Source of the DNA: Aliarcobacter cibarius
Lineage (GTDB): Bacteria; Campylobacterota; Campylobacteria; Campylobacterales; Arcobacteraceae
Reading direction: 5' to 3'
DNA: 64,000 nucleotides
Assembly (NCBI RefSeq): GCF_013372265.1
Contig: NZ_CP054051.1
Coordinates: 1,314,587 to 1,378,586 of the forward strand
Position numbers and translations under genes: made by a program
In this document: one piece after another, positions 37,355-47,524 of the stretch
Layout of the letters: each line of letters opens with the position of its first letter
How positions within the stretch are numbered: the first letter of the stretch is position 1
Notes under the pieces: generated by a model
Told to the model about the DNA's origin: nothing
Databases searched by the model: none
What the model saw: only the letters and a program-made list of their open reading frames with translations

Positions 37355-38196
37355 ATAATCTCTTTTTCTTTTATAAAAATATTTTGTCCAACTCTTTTTA
37401 CATAATTAATTAAATCTTGAGGATTTTCAGAATGACCAAGATACAAAGTTCCACCAATTTTTAAATGACGAAATATTTTTTTTAGAATCTTATTTTGATC
37501 TTCAACTGAAAAATATATAAGCACATTTCTACAAAATATTACATCAAATTGATTATTTGAAAAACCATAAGATGAATCATTTAAGTTTAACTCATGAAAA
37601 CTAATCATTCTTTTTAATTCATCATTTGCTTTAATTAATACTTCATCTCCTGATAAAGTTTTTTGAACTCTTCTTTTAAAATATTTTTGAGGTTTAATCC
37701 AAGAAGGAAACTCTTTTGAAGATTTTGAATACCTATAAATACCATCTGCTGCGTATTGTAAAACATTTGTATCTATATCTGTAGCTATAATAGAAGCACT
37801 AATGTTTCTTCCACTTTCCTCCACACCTTCAAAAACCGTCATAGCCATAGAGTATGGTTCTTCTCCAGTTGAAGAAGCTGAGCACCACATAGAAATCTTT
37901 TCTCCACTTTGAGCGAATTTAGGTAGAACTCTATCTTTTAAATCTATAAAATGAAAATCTTCTCTGAAAAAATGTGTTTTATTAGTAGTAAAAGTATTTA
38001 TAAAATCTCTTTCATATCTACCTTCTTCTACTAAATCAAGTAACTCCATTATATCTCCGTAAAATTTACAGTTTCTTTTTAACTTATCAATTCTATTGGA
38101 GATCATAATCTCTTTATTCTCTGTAAGAGTAATTCCTGTTAGAGAATAAAGAATCTTTTTTACTCTATTATGAATGTCTTCTACGCTATAAGACAT
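37351..38196 (-). CDS. cheR: chemotaxis protein methyltransferase
   Basis: It methylates chemoreceptor glutamates with S-adenosylmethionine. The N-terminal helical domain (about 1-75) includes NKTHFFRE, followed by the SAM motif WCSASSTGEEPYS, FDVIFCRNVLIYF and the C-terminal LGHSE. Length 281 is standard. The start is 3 bases after the cheA stop. There is no C-terminal pentapeptide-docking extension visible beyond the normal fold. Confidence 0.95.
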   Translation of the reverse strand: MSYSVEDIHNRVKKILYSLTGITLTENKEIMISNRIDKLKRNCKFYGDIMELLDLVEEGRYERDFINTFTTNKTHFFREDFHFIDLKDRVLPKFAQSGEKISMWCSASSTGEEPYSMAMTVFEGVEESGRNISASIIATDIDTNVLQYAADGIYRYSKSSKEFPSWIKPQKYFKRRVQKTLSGDEVLIKANDELKRMISFHELNLNDSSYGFSNNQFDVIFCRNVLIYFSVEDQNKILKKIFRHLKIGGTLYLGHSENPQDLINYVKRVGQNIFIKEKEII

Positions 38197-38199
38197 ATT

Positions 38200-40266
38200 T
38201 TAAGAAGCCTTTTTTACAGAATGCATATCTTTCTCTATCTTAATTTGAGCATTTATTATACCTACTACATCTAAGATAAGTCCAATACTTCCATCTCCTC
38301 TTACAGTAGCTGCTCCAATTCCTTGAACGCTTCTGAAATTTTTATCAAGAGGCTTAACAACAACTTGATGTTGATTTAAAAATTCATCAATAGATAATGC
38401 AACTTTTGTGTTTCCTGACTTAACAACTATTAACATCCCATCTTCTAAATTTTCAAAGCTATCTTCTAAGCCAAACAGCTGATGAAGTCTAACTATAGGA
38501 ATGAATTCCTCTCTTAACATCAATAAATCTCTACTTCCATCACCAATTTTTTTAATCATATCAGATGTTGGTTGTAGTGACTCAACTATAGAGCTAAGTG
38601 GTAATATATATTTTTGATCTCCCACTTTTATATCTAACCCATCTAAAATAGCAAGAGTAAGAGGAAGCATAATTGTAATTGTAGTACCTTCTCCTAGTTT
38701 AGTATCTAGTTTAATTGCCCCACCTAACTTATAGATATTTGTTTTTACAACGTCCATTCCAACACCACGACCTGAAATATCTGTAATTTGATCAGCTGTT
38801 GAAAGTCCTGCTCCAAAAATAAGCATAGCTTTTTCATTTTCAGTCATATTATTGTATTGATATTCATCAATCTGACCTTTTTCTAAAGCTTTAAGAGCAA
38901 CTTTTTCACAGTCAATACCTTTACCATCATCCTCGATTGTAATAATCATTTGACCGTTTGCTTGCTCTGCTGAAATAGAAATAGAACCTGTTTCAGGTTT
39001 CCCAGCAGCTTCTCTTTCTGTTGGCATCTCAATACCATGATCTAAAGAATTTCTAATAATATGCATCAAAGGATCTGTTAATCCTTCAATCATTGCTTTA
39101 TCAATTTCTACATTATCTCCATAATGTTTAAATTCAACTTTTTTACTAAGTTTTCTTGAAATATCTCTTACAACCTTTGGGAATTTAGAATATATAGACT
39201 CCATTGGAACCATTCTAATACTCATAATACTATCTTGCATATCTCTTATATGTCTTTCAAGAAGTTCTAATCTTTCTAATACAGAAGCTCTTGTTTTTGT
39301 CTCTTCAATAGAAGAAGAAAATTGAGTAAGCATAGCATTTGTAATAACTAAATCCCCAACGTTATTCATTAATAAGTCTATTTTATCAAGATTAACTCTA
39401 ATACTATTGTTGTTATTATTTGCTATTGATTTTTTTGTCTCTTCATCTTGTTCAGACGGTTTAACTTTTCTAGTTGCTGTCTTAACTACTTCAGTTTTTG
39501 TCTCAGAAACTGCTTCATTTTGAACCTTTTCATCAATATCATTTAACTTCATAACAGAATTTGGCGTTATAGAAGGAACATCATCAAAGAATCCAAAATG
39601 TTCTTTCTCTTCTTTTATTTCTTCTGGTTGATTATCTACTAATTCAGAAATTTTTTCTAAATCATCTTCAAAAAAACCATAAGTTTTGTGTTCTTCATTT
39701 ATATCATCATCCATAAATAAACCATAAGATGGACTTTCTTCATCTCTTACAGTATTCATATCTTCATCAAAGAACCCAAAGTGATCTTTAGAATTATCTT
39801 CTACATCTTTTTTAATTTCAACTTTTTTTTCAACAATAGGTTTAGAAACAGTTTTTATAACCGCCTCACCTTTTGAATAAGCCCTAATCTCTTCAAGTAA
39901 AGATGCTGTCATTTCAGTGAACTTTTCTCTGTTTATTTTATTTGAAACTTCTAAATCTAAAATTTCTTTCATTACATCAAGACCATCTAAAAGTGTTTCT
40001 GCCATTTCAGGAATAAACTCTATTTTATGACTTCTTAACTTATCCATAAGATTTTCAACATCATGTGTAAATTCAGCAAAATAAGCTAATTCTACAGAAG
40101 CACCACTACCTTTTAATGTATGAACATCTCTAAATAGTTGTCCCATTTCATCATCTGTTAAAGTACCATTGTTCTCTGCTTCTAATAAGACGTTATCAGC
40201 AGATTCAAATAGTTCTGAGGCCTCTTCTAGAAACATTTCTCTATATTTAGAAATATCAAATGACAT
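38200..40266 (-). CDS. cheA: chemotaxis histidine kinase CheA with repeated FGFF motifs in the linker
   Basis: The central chemotaxis kinase. P1 has the phospho-accepting H49 (DVHTLKGSG). The P3 dimer domain, the P4 ATPase (HIIRNSLDHGIE, DDGKGID, ISGRGVGMDVV) and the C-terminal CheW-like P5 follow. There is no fused receiver domain, unlike the CheA of Helicobacter and Campylobacter. In place of an obvious P2 domain, residues 160-230 carry four copies of a short acidic motif, (H/Y)FGFF or YG(L/F)F followed by Asp/Glu, at about 163, 181, 196 and 224. These may be docking sites for CheY or CheB. It lies between cheY and cheR. Confidence 0.95.
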   Translation of the reverse strand: MSFDISKYREMFLEEASELFESADNVLLEAENNGTLTDDEMGQLFRDVHTLKGSGASVELAYFAEFTHDVENLMDKLRSHKIEFIPEMAETLLDGLDVMKEILDLEVSNKINREKFTEMTASLLEEIRAYSKGEAVIKTVSKPIVEKKVEIKKDVEDNSKDHFGFFDEDMNTVRDEESPSYGLFMDDDINEEHKTYGFFEDDLEKISELVDNQPEEIKEEKEHFGFFDDVPSITPNSVMKLNDIDEKVQNEAVSETKTEVVKTATRKVKPSEQDEETKKSIANNNNNSIRVNLDKIDLLMNNVGDLVITNAMLTQFSSSIEETKTRASVLERLELLERHIRDMQDSIMSIRMVPMESIYSKFPKVVRDISRKLSKKVEFKHYGDNVEIDKAMIEGLTDPLMHIIRNSLDHGIEMPTEREAAGKPETGSISISAEQANGQMIITIEDDGKGIDCEKVALKALEKGQIDEYQYNNMTENEKAMLIFGAGLSTADQITDISGRGVGMDVVKTNIYKLGGAIKLDTKLGEGTTITIMLPLTLAILDGLDIKVGDQKYILPLSSIVESLQPTSDMIKKIGDGSRDLLMLREEFIPIVRLHQLFGLEDSFENLEDGMLIVVKSGNTKVALSIDEFLNQHQVVVKPLDKNFRSVQGIGAATVRGDGSIGLILDVVGIINAQIKIEKDMHSVKKAS

Positions 40267-40278
40267 TATTTATCCTTT

Positions 40279-40647
40279 TTATCTGCTTAATACTATATTT
40301 ACAGCTTTTAATAACTGATCTGGAACAAATGGTTTAACAATCCATCCAGTAGCTCCTGCAGCCTTTCCTTTAGCTTTCATTTCATCACTTCTCTCAGTTG
40401 TCAATACTAAAATTGGTTTTTTTATATATGCTGGTAATTTTCTCAACTCAGTTATTAATGTAAGACCGTCCATATTTGGCATATTTACATCAGTAATAAC
40501 TAAATCAAAATCAGCTGTTTTTGCTTTTGCTAAACCATCAACTCCATCAATTGCTTCGACAACATCTGTATAACCACCTTCATTTAAAGCATAGTTTAAC
40601 ATATCTCTTAGCATTGTTGAGTCATCTACTATTAAAAGTTTGGCCAT
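40279..40647 (-). CDS. cheY: chemotaxis response regulator CheY
   Basis: A stand-alone receiver domain of 122 residues. D8 and D9 bind Mg2+, D53 (TDVNMPNMDG) is the phosphorylation site, a Thr stands in VLTTERS and the conserved Lys in VKPF. As first gene of the operon with cheA it is probably the motor-binding output protein. ATG at 40647; a TATAAT -10 box lies about 40 bases upstream. Confidence 0.94.
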   Translation of the reverse strand: MAKLLIVDDSTMLRDMLNYALNEGGYTDVVEAIDGVDGLAKAKTADFDLVITDVNMPNMDGLTLITELRKLPAYIKKPILVLTTERSDEMKAKGKAAGATGWIVKPFVPDQLLKAVNIVLSR

Positions 40648-40686
40648 AAAAACCCCTTAAAGTTTACATTTAAAAAAATTATTTTT

Positions 40687-40692
40687 ATTATA
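40687..40692 (-). promoter_or_regulatory. -10 box of the cheY-cheA-cheR-cheD-cheB operon
   Basis: The minus strand reads TATAAT at 40692-40687, about 40 bases before the cheY ATG. No clear -35 is seen, as is common in this phylum. Confidence 0.5.
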
Positions 40693-40756
40693 CTATCGTA
40701 AGAAATATTAATTTAGGATTAGATTTCCTAGTTATTTTATGAAGAAGGAGGAAGAA

Positions 40757-40780
40757 AAATTAATCCTAAAGGATTAATTT
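40757..40780 (-). terminator. Rho-independent terminator of pnp
   Basis: A 10-bp stem (AAATTAATCC with GGATTAATTT) and a 4-base loop begin at the pnp stop. On the minus strand the right side of the stem runs into TTTTTC, giving a usable U-tract. Confidence 0.75.
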
Positions 40781-42918
40781 AAACTTAATTCAATTCTATC
40801 TTTTTGAACTTTAAGAACTTTAACTTCTATTTCTTGTCCAACTGATAAAACATCACTTGCTTTTTCTACTCTTTGTTTTGAAAGTTTTGATATGTGTAAA
40901 AGACCTTCTCCACCTTTTTCAAGAAGGATAAATGCTCCAAAATCAACTACTCTTTCAACTTTTCCAGACACTACTTCATCTACACTATAAAGTTTTTCAA
41001 AATCTATCTTAGCAGCTACCTTTTGTGAACTTGAATTATTTACTAAGTCTCTTATAAAATTACTTGCATCAGTTATTTTTGAAGAATCTTCACCGCTTAC
41101 TTTCACAGTTCCAGCGTCTCTATTTAAATCTATACTTACATTATATTTTTCAATAATCTCTTTTATAGTTGCTCCACCTTTACCAATAACAACCATCATC
41201 TTAGAACTATCAATATCAAACTCTTCTATTTTTGGTAACGCAGGACTAGCTACAATAGTTTTTGAAGCATCTTCCATAATATTTAAGATATGTTCTCTCC
41301 CCTCTTTTGCTTGTAAAAGAGCTTCTTTTAAAACATTTAACTCAATTCCACCTAACTTTATATCCATTTGAAGAGCTGTTATTCCATTTTTTGTTCCAGC
41401 TACTTTAAAATCCATATCACCATCATGATCTTCAAGTCCCATAATATCAGTTAAAATAGAATATTTATCACCTTCAACTACCATTCCCATAGCAACACCT
41501 GCTACTAAATCAGAAATTGGAATATGTGCTGCTTTAAGAGCTAATGAACCTCCACAAACTGTTGCCATAGATGAAGAACCATTTGATTCTAAAATTTCTG
41601 AAACAATTCTAAAAGTATCTTTGTGATTTTTATTTATAGTAGATTCAAGAGCTTTTTTAGCTAGATTTCCATGTCCTAATTCTCTTCTTCCTACTCCAAA
41701 AATTGGCTTCGCTTCACCAACACTAAATCCTGGAAAATTATAATGTACCATGAAATTTTCCATAGATGTAGATTTATCAGTTAAAACTTCATACATTTGT
41801 CCATCTTTAGCCCCCGCAATTGTTCCAACAACTAATGCTTGAGTTTCACCTCTTGTAAATAAACAAGACGAATGTGCTGAAGGTAAAATATTTGTTTCAA
41901 TAGAGATTGGTCTTACATCTTTAAGACCTCTTCCATCAGCTCTTACTTTTTCATTTACAATCATATCTCTAACAAGTTCTTTTTTAACAATAGAAACTGC
42001 TTCATAAATTGTTTTAAACTCTATTTCGTTTGATACACAATAATCATTTATTGATATAACTTTAGCAAGTTCTTTTAACTCAACAGCTCTTTCACTTTTT
42101 GCTAATTTCTTAATTGCAGATTTTATATCATCTGCAAAATTGTTTCTTACATAATCAATAACTGATTTTTCAATAGAAAATTCTACTAATTCAACTACAG
42201 CCATCTCTTTACAAGCTTTTTCAAAATTATTTTCATAAGCTATATTTGCTTCTTTTAAAGCTTCTTGAGCAAAAGATATTGCTTCAACTAAAACTTCTTC
42301 TTCCATTTCATTTGTAGAATGTTCTAAATTATTTAAAGATGAAATTGTTTTCATTTCAATCATTAAAAGTTCATCTTTTGAACCAGCAACATATAAATCT
42401 AAAACTGAATTATTTAACTCTTCAATAGTTGGATTAATTACTAATTTTCCATCAATTTTCCCAACTCTAACACCACATACTGATTTTTTTATTGGAAGAT
42501 TTGATGTATATAATGCTGCATTTGCTGCATTTAAAGCAACTGTTTGTAAATCAACATCTTTATCTGCACTTAAAACCATTACAGTAATTGTAGTTGGATA
42601 TACAAATCCTTTAGGAAATAATGGTCTTAAGCTTCTATCAATTACTCTTGAAGTTAATGTTTCAAAATCACTAGGTTTACCTTCTCTTTTTATAAATCCA
42701 CCTGGTAATTTTGCTGTTGCATAAGTTTTTTCAATATATTGAACTGTAAGTGGAGTAAAATCCTCACTTACTGGATTATCAAATTCACAAGCAACTGCTG
42801 CTAAAACTACTGCATTACCCATTTTTAATAATACTGCACCATTTGCTTGTTTTGCAACTTTATTAAATTCAAAAATCTCTTTTTTATTGTTTAGTGTTAA
42901 TTCACAAATTATCGACAT
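40774..42918 (-). CDS. pnp: polyribonucleotide nucleotidyltransferase
   Basis: A 3'-to-5' phosphorolytic exoribonuclease of the mRNA degradosome. Two RNase PH-like domains are visible (N-terminal with FIKREGKPSDFETLTSRVIDR split over about 75-100; second with TRGETQALV and FMVHYNFPGFSVGE). A KH domain follows (MMVVIGKGGATIKEI, about 570-625) and a C-terminal S1 domain (VVDFGAFILLEKGGEGLLHIS, split at 660-690). The 714-residue length is standard. It is downstream of the PRTase-like gene and ends the purD-RDD-lptD-PRTase-pnp run. Confidence 0.97.
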   Translation of the reverse strand: MSIICELTLNNKKEIFEFNKVAKQANGAVLLKMGNAVVLAAVACEFDNPVSEDFTPLTVQYIEKTYATAKLPGGFIKREGKPSDFETLTSRVIDRSLRPLFPKGFVYPTTITVMVLSADKDVDLQTVALNAANAALYTSNLPIKKSVCGVRVGKIDGKLVINPTIEELNNSVLDLYVAGSKDELLMIEMKTISSLNNLEHSTNEMEEEVLVEAISFAQEALKEANIAYENNFEKACKEMAVVELVEFSIEKSVIDYVRNNFADDIKSAIKKLAKSERAVELKELAKVISINDYCVSNEIEFKTIYEAVSIVKKELVRDMIVNEKVRADGRGLKDVRPISIETNILPSAHSSCLFTRGETQALVVGTIAGAKDGQMYEVLTDKSTSMENFMVHYNFPGFSVGEAKPIFGVGRRELGHGNLAKKALESTINKNHKDTFRIVSEILESNGSSSMATVCGGSLALKAAHIPISDLVAGVAMGMVVEGDKYSILTDIMGLEDHDGDMDFKVAGTKNGITALQMDIKLGGIELNVLKEALLQAKEGREHILNIMEDASKTIVASPALPKIEEFDIDSSKMMVVIGKGGATIKEIIEKYNVSIDLNRDAGTVKVSGEDSSKITDASNFIRDLVNNSSSQKVAAKIDFEKLYSVDEVVSGKVERVVDFGAFILLEKGGEGLLHISKLSKQRVEKASDVLSVGQEIEVKVLKVQKDRIELSLN

Positions 42919-42925
42919 ATTTTAT

Positions 42926-43579
42926 TTATCCTTCTTTTTTAATTCTTTCTAAATCTTCCATACTAATATCTTCAAGCTCTTCATAATAATGATTTGCTTC
43001 AACAAAATGATCTAAGCTCTTTATATAATATAAGTCATCAGTAATTGAATCTATTGCAGGAATACTTGCTGTTGAAAGTATTGGTGTTGCAACACTTATA
43101 GATTTTACTTTTTGATTTATAATAGTTTTTATGCAAGCCATCATTACTAAACCTATATTTATATCCTCATCTACTATTAAAATATTTTTACCTTCTAAAT
43201 TATCAAGCTTCAAACCTGCTCTAAAACTAGCTATTTTTGGTTTTAGGATATCTTCATAGATTATTTTAGATTTAGAATAAATATAATTTAAATCTATATC
43301 AAAAGATTTCACAAGTTCTTCATGAATTAGAACCTCTTCAAGCTCAGTAACAACTGCTATTTCACACTCTTCATTATTAGGTGCATAAATTTTTTCATTG
43401 AACATAATATCCAACTTAGCATTGAGTTCTCTTGCAATAATTTTTGCTATTGCATATCCACCATTTGAAACTGCTATAACAGTCCATTCTTCGAGTCTCA
43501 TATTATCAATTGGTAAAACATCTGCTAATTTTCTTGCAGCATCTTCTCTATTTTTAAAATAAATTTTATCTAAATTCAT
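42926..43579 (-). CDS. phosphoribosyltransferase-like protein
   Basis: The fold is that of type I PRTases: an N-terminal EEWTVIAVSNGGYAIAKIIA and a core strand-loop NILIVDEDINIGLVMMACI at 132-150. In active enzymes this loop reads roughly DDxxxTGxT and binds PRPP; here the TG-x-T is replaced (NIGLVM), so PRPP binding is doubtful. A homologue at the same place, between pnp and lptD, is known in Helicobacter. It overlaps lptD by 4 bases. The substrate is unknown. Confidence 0.78.
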   Translation of the reverse strand: MNLDKIYFKNREDAARKLADVLPIDNMRLEEWTVIAVSNGGYAIAKIIARELNAKLDIMFNEKIYAPNNEECEIAVVTELEEVLIHEELVKSFDIDLNYIYSKSKIIYEDILKPKIASFRAGLKLDNLEGKNILIVDEDINIGLVMMACIKTIINQKVKSISVATPILSTASIPAIDSITDDLYYIKSLDHFVEANHYYEELEDISMEDLERIKKEG

Positions 43580-45792
43580 CTTTGCTCAAATTCATTTCTG
43601 TTATCGTCTATTTTGTATTTTTGTCTAATTCCACCAACTGGTTTTAAAGTTAAAAATGCATAAAGAACGGTTTGTTCTTCATTTGGATATTTTCCAGTTT
43701 GTGGTTTTATATCTTTTTCAACCATTAAATCTAAATTCCAACAGCTATCATCAATATTAAAACCTATTCCTTGTTTACTTCTAACTTTTTCTTTTATATT
43801 ATAATTTTCATAATATCTAACAGAATAATCTCTTGTTAATCTATATGATGTTGAATAACCATAAGATTCTAAATCATCTCTATTATTAAATTCTTTATTT
43901 TCTTCCGAACCTTGCATCATATTATAATTTGCAGTTAAAGAAAAATTTCCATATTTCAATGTATTACTAGCATTACTTTCAACTATTGTTTTATCTTGCA
44001 TGTTATATATAACTTTTCCAGAAATTGAACCAAAGTCATGATTAAATTTTAAATAATTTTCATAATCCTGAGCTTTTGGTTCATCTAAACTATCATAGAC
44101 TATTGATTGACTCATTTTATGATTAACAATTTGTTTTAAACTATCTTTACCATAAATAGATTGATTTAACTCTAAATCAATAGTTTTATTATCTTTAATT
44201 GTTGGAAAACTCGATAATTCACTAAACTTTAAATTATTATTTCTTTCTTCTTGATTTGATGGAGTATTAGTTTTTTCAACTGTAATTCCATATAAATCCC
44301 CATCTTTTTTAATATTTTCCGGAATATTATAACTTGCTTGCAAATTTACAGTATGAATATAATCAGTATATGGTCTTATTAAATCACTTCCTACAAAAAA
44401 TGATGTTGTATTTTGTAAAAGCGTTCCATTTTCATATTTTAGATCATAAAGAGAGTTTGTATAATTATACTGTGATAAAATCGATTTATTTTCAGCTCCA
44501 ATATACATATAGTCATCTAAAATATTTTTACTATAAGATATAGGCAAACTTATCTCATAAATATCTGCATTTAAGCCTTCTCTTCTAGTATAGTTATAAT
44601 ATTTTGTATCTAAAGAGTAAACCAATCCATCTAAAAATAACTCTTCATTATATTTGTGACCATGGATTTGTGGTAATTCTTGTAAAGTACTTCTATTTGA
44701 TACTTGTTTATATTCTGGATTTTCAGAAGTACCTATATTAGTTGTTCCCAAATTTTTATAATATTTTCCATAAACTCCACCATAATAATTTGGAGTATTA
44801 TAAAAATAATTTAATTTTGATTCAACTTTCTTATCTGACGAAATATCATTATCTGCATCTTCTAAAGTTATGTATTCAACATCATTTAAATACTTTAATG
44901 AAGCAAATATTCCATCATCATGATTTTCTTGATTTGCAAAAATCTTTCTTCTTTCATAATCTAAATTTGCACCATAATGTTCAGAATTTTCAATTCCTTC
45001 TTCTTCTCTATATTTTTGTTTTTCTTTAAAATAACCAGTTTTTATCTTAACAATAGAATCTGGAGAATCTGCATATCTAAGATGTGTATAAACTCCAGAA
45101 CCTCTTAAAGTTCTTATTTGAGGGATTACTTCAATATCATAATTATCAGCAGGTGCAATAAATATTGGTTGAGAATAATAAAAACCTTCTCCACTTGAAT
45201 ATCCAATTAAAGGTAATAAAAGACCTGTTCTTCTTGTTGTATCTGTAGGAAATCCCCAATAAGGAAGATAAAACACAGGAACATCTTTAAAATAAAGTCT
45301 TGGATTATAAGCATTTATCCACATTTTTTCAGTATCATAATCAGCACTTGAAGTTCTAACACTCCAGTCAGGATCTATACAATCACATGATGAAATTATT
45401 GTTCCATCTAATTTTACTATTTCTTTATTTTTTCTTGATTCTTTTGCATTCGTCCAGATACTATTTGAATTTTCCATCAAAAAAGTTGGAGATTGATTTA
45501 TAATCTCATTTTTTAAATCAACATAAGCATAATTACTTTGTGTTTGAACATTATTTTCTTTTATAATTAAAACATTGTCAAAGAGTTCAAAATTTTCACT
45601 ATCTTTATGAAATATAACCTTATCTGCGCTTAAATAATAAGTTGGAGAATAGATTACAACATTTCCAGTTGCAGTAATAATATTGTCTTTTGTATCTACT
45701 TTTTCTGCAATTAACTGATATTTTTCATTATTAATTTCAGCTCCATATATTAAAGCTGATGTAACGATTATAGAAGCTACTATTTTACGCAT
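43576..45792 (-). CDS. lptD: LPS-assembly protein LptD
   Basis: This outer membrane barrel places lipopolysaccharide in the outer leaflet. A signal peptide (about 1-18) is followed by the OstA/LptA-like jellyroll (about 20-130, with LIAEKVDTKDNIITATGNVVI split across its start) and a large C-terminal barrel, including VFYLPYWGFPTD and RTGLLLPLIGYSSGEGFYYS, typical of LptD. Cysteines near 134-136 and 690 could form the inter-domain disulfide. Length 738 is normal. It overlaps the RDD gene by 8 bases. Confidence 0.94.
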   Translation of the reverse strand: MRKIVASIIVTSALIYGAEINNEKYQLIAEKVDTKDNIITATGNVVIYSPTYYLSADKVIFHKDSENFELFDNVLIIKENNVQTQSNYAYVDLKNEIINQSPTFLMENSNSIWTNAKESRKNKEIVKLDGTIISSCDCIDPDWSVRTSSADYDTEKMWINAYNPRLYFKDVPVFYLPYWGFPTDTTRRTGLLLPLIGYSSGEGFYYSQPIFIAPADNYDIEVIPQIRTLRGSGVYTHLRYADSPDSIVKIKTGYFKEKQKYREEEGIENSEHYGANLDYERRKIFANQENHDDGIFASLKYLNDVEYITLEDADNDISSDKKVESKLNYFYNTPNYYGGVYGKYYKNLGTTNIGTSENPEYKQVSNRSTLQELPQIHGHKYNEELFLDGLVYSLDTKYYNYTRREGLNADIYEISLPISYSKNILDDYMYIGAENKSILSQYNYTNSLYDLKYENGTLLQNTTSFFVGSDLIRPYTDYIHTVNLQASYNIPENIKKDGDLYGITVEKTNTPSNQEERNNNLKFSELSSFPTIKDNKTIDLELNQSIYGKDSLKQIVNHKMSQSIVYDSLDEPKAQDYENYLKFNHDFGSISGKVIYNMQDKTIVESNASNTLKYGNFSLTANYNMMQGSEENKEFNNRDDLESYGYSTSYRLTRDYSVRYYENYNIKEKVRSKQGIGFNIDDSCWNLDLMVEKDIKPQTGKYPNEEQTVLYAFLTLKPVGGIRQKYKIDDNRNEFEQR

Positions 45793-46228
45793 TTATCACC
45801 AACGTTTTTCCTGTAAAATCATGGAATGTTTTTCTTCCATCATTAAAAAATCCTATAAAGAAACCAACATAAAAGAACATTTCTGAAACAACTCTTCCAA
45901 AAGCCCTAAATAGTGCTTGCATAAAATTAGCTCTGCCCCAATTTTGACCATCAATTACTCTTATTTTAACAATTCTTTTACCAATTGTTTGTCCATCATA
46001 CCAAACAAAAAAAGTATGATAAGCAACTTTCAGAGCCATTAATGGAACTACTAATGTTGCTTGCATCAAGTAAATTAACTCCTCACTATTATTACTAGCG
46101 GCTACAATAACATCCCAATAAGCAAACATCACTAAAAGACTAACAATTATATCATCAATTACAAAAGCAAAAGCTCTACTTCTCATAGATGCTAATTGAA
46201 GTTTAGATATATCAATATTATCTTGCAT
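45785..46228 (-). CDS. RDD family membrane protein
   Basis: A 147-residue membrane protein with three hydrophobic segments. The RDD name-giving residues lie in RSRAFAFVIDDIIVSLLV (about 16-33), and the C-terminal half has GQTIGKRIVKIRVID, also typical of the family. The biochemical function is not settled, and roles in ion homeostasis have been proposed. The order lptD-RDD-purD is the same in Helicobacter. Confidence 0.9.
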   Translation of the reverse strand: MQDNIDISKLQLASMRSRAFAFVIDDIIVSLLVMFAYWDVIVAASNNSEELIYLMQATLVVPLMALKVAYHTFFVWYDGQTIGKRIVKIRVIDGQNWGRANFMQALFRAFGRVVSEMFFYVGFFIGFFNDGRKTFHDFTGKTLVINA

Positions 46229-46232
46229 AAAA

Positions 46233-47498
46233 CTACTTTAAAGCCTGATAAGCAATATCAGTTCTACATTTTTTTCCAGCAAAATGAACTTGTCCACAAA
46301 GTAAATAAGCTCTATCTCTAGCCTCTTTTATTGATTTACCTGTACCAACACAAACAAGAACTCTTCCACCAGTCGCCATAAGTTTTCCATCAATATTTTC
46401 AACTCCAGCAAAAGAGATATGAGAATTATTTTTTAAATCTTCATCTACTATTTCATCAATAATAATTTCAGCTGGTTTACTTGAACTATATGGATAATTT
46501 TCACTAGCCATAACAACACCTACAGCAAACTCATCTTTAATTTTAATATTTAATTTATCAAGTTGTTTTGTAGCTCCATAATAGAAAAGTTCCGAAACAG
46601 GAGTTTCTAGAAGTGGCATTAAAATTTCACACTCTGGATCACCAAATCGTACATTGTATTCTAAAATAATTGGTTCACCTTTAACAACCATAACACCTAT
46701 AAATAAAACCCCTTCAAAAGGTGCCTTTTCTTGTTGCATTCCTTTTAAAGTTGGTTTTATAACTCTTTCTTCAATTTTTTTATAAATTTCATCATTTACA
46801 AGAGGTGTTGGAGCATAAGCACCCATACCACCAGTATTTGGTCCTGTATCACCATCACCTACTCTTTTATGATCTTGAGCTGCTGGAAGAATCTTATAAT
46901 TTTCACCATCACAAATAGCAAAAACAGATAATTCATAACCATCTAAAAATTCTTCAATTACAACATTAGCTCCAGCATCTCCGAAAGAAGTTCCTGAAAG
47001 CATATCTGAAACAGCAGATTTTGCTTCTTCTTTACTTTGAGCTATAATTACACCTTTTCCAGCACATAAACCATCTGCTTTTACAACTATTGGTAAATTC
47101 ATAGTTTCAATAAATTCATGAGCCTCTTTTTCATTTGAAGTTTCTATAAACGCTGCTGTTGGTATATTATATTTTTTCAATACATTTTTCATATAAACTT
47201 TTGAACCCTCTAGCTTTGCAGCATTTTTTGTTGGTCCAAAAATAACAAGACTATTTTTTCTAAATATATCAACAACACCATCTACTAAAGGAGCCTCTGG
47301 TCCTACTATAGTCAAATCTATACTATTGTCTTTTGCAAAAGATACTAATTTTTCATAATCTTTTATATTAATATTTGTCCCTAAACTCGAAGTTGCACCA
47401 TTCCCTGGCATAAAATACAAGTTATGAGATTTCTCTTTAGATATTGCTAAACCAATAGAGTATTCTCTTCCACCACTTCCAAGTATTAATATATTCAC
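46233..47498 (-). CDS. purD: phosphoribosylamine-glycine ligase
   Basis: It joins 5-phosphoribosylamine and glycine with ATP, the second step of purine synthesis. The N-terminal domain has LGSGGREYS, and the ATP-grasp core has [14 protein letters not shown], the [20 protein letters not shown] loop and the metal site [12 protein letters not shown]. The 421-residue length is normal. GTG at 47498 has AAGGAAA upstream. It starts 27 bases after the end of a structured RNA on the same strand, raising the possibility of read-through from that RNA's promoter. Confidence 0.97.
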   Translation of the reverse strand: MNILILGSGGREYSIGLAISKEKSHNLYFMPGNGATSSLGTNINIKDYEKLVSFAKDNSIDLTIVGPEAPLVDGVVDIFRKNSLVIFGPTKNAAKLEGSKVYMKNVLKKYNIPTAAFIETSNEKEAHEFIETMNLPIVVKADGLCAGKGVIIAQSKEEAKSAVSDMLSGTSFGDAGANVVIEEFLDGYELSVFAICDGENYKILPAAQDHKRVGDGDTGPNTGGMGAYAPTPLVNDEIYKKIEERVIKPTLKGMQQEKAPFEGVLFIGVMVVKGEPIILEYNVRFGDPECEILMPLLETPVSELFYYGATKQLDKLNIKIKDEFAVGVVMASENYPYSSSKPAEIIIDEIVDEDLKNNSHISFAGVENIDGKLMATGGRVLVCVGTGKSIKEARDRAYLLCGQVHFAGKKCRTDIAYQALK

Positions 47499-47524
47499 GA
47501 TTATTTCCTTATTGAAAAATTTAT

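Noticed and set aside
39576-39786. Tandem DNA repeat in cheA
   Set aside because: Only the short protein motif recurs; the DNA between copies is unrelated and the codons differ, so it is not a nucleotide repeat.
38200-40266. CheA-receiver fusion as in Helicobacter/Campylobacter
   Set aside because: The C-terminus ends in the CheW-like domain and no phospho-acceptor Asp block follows it.
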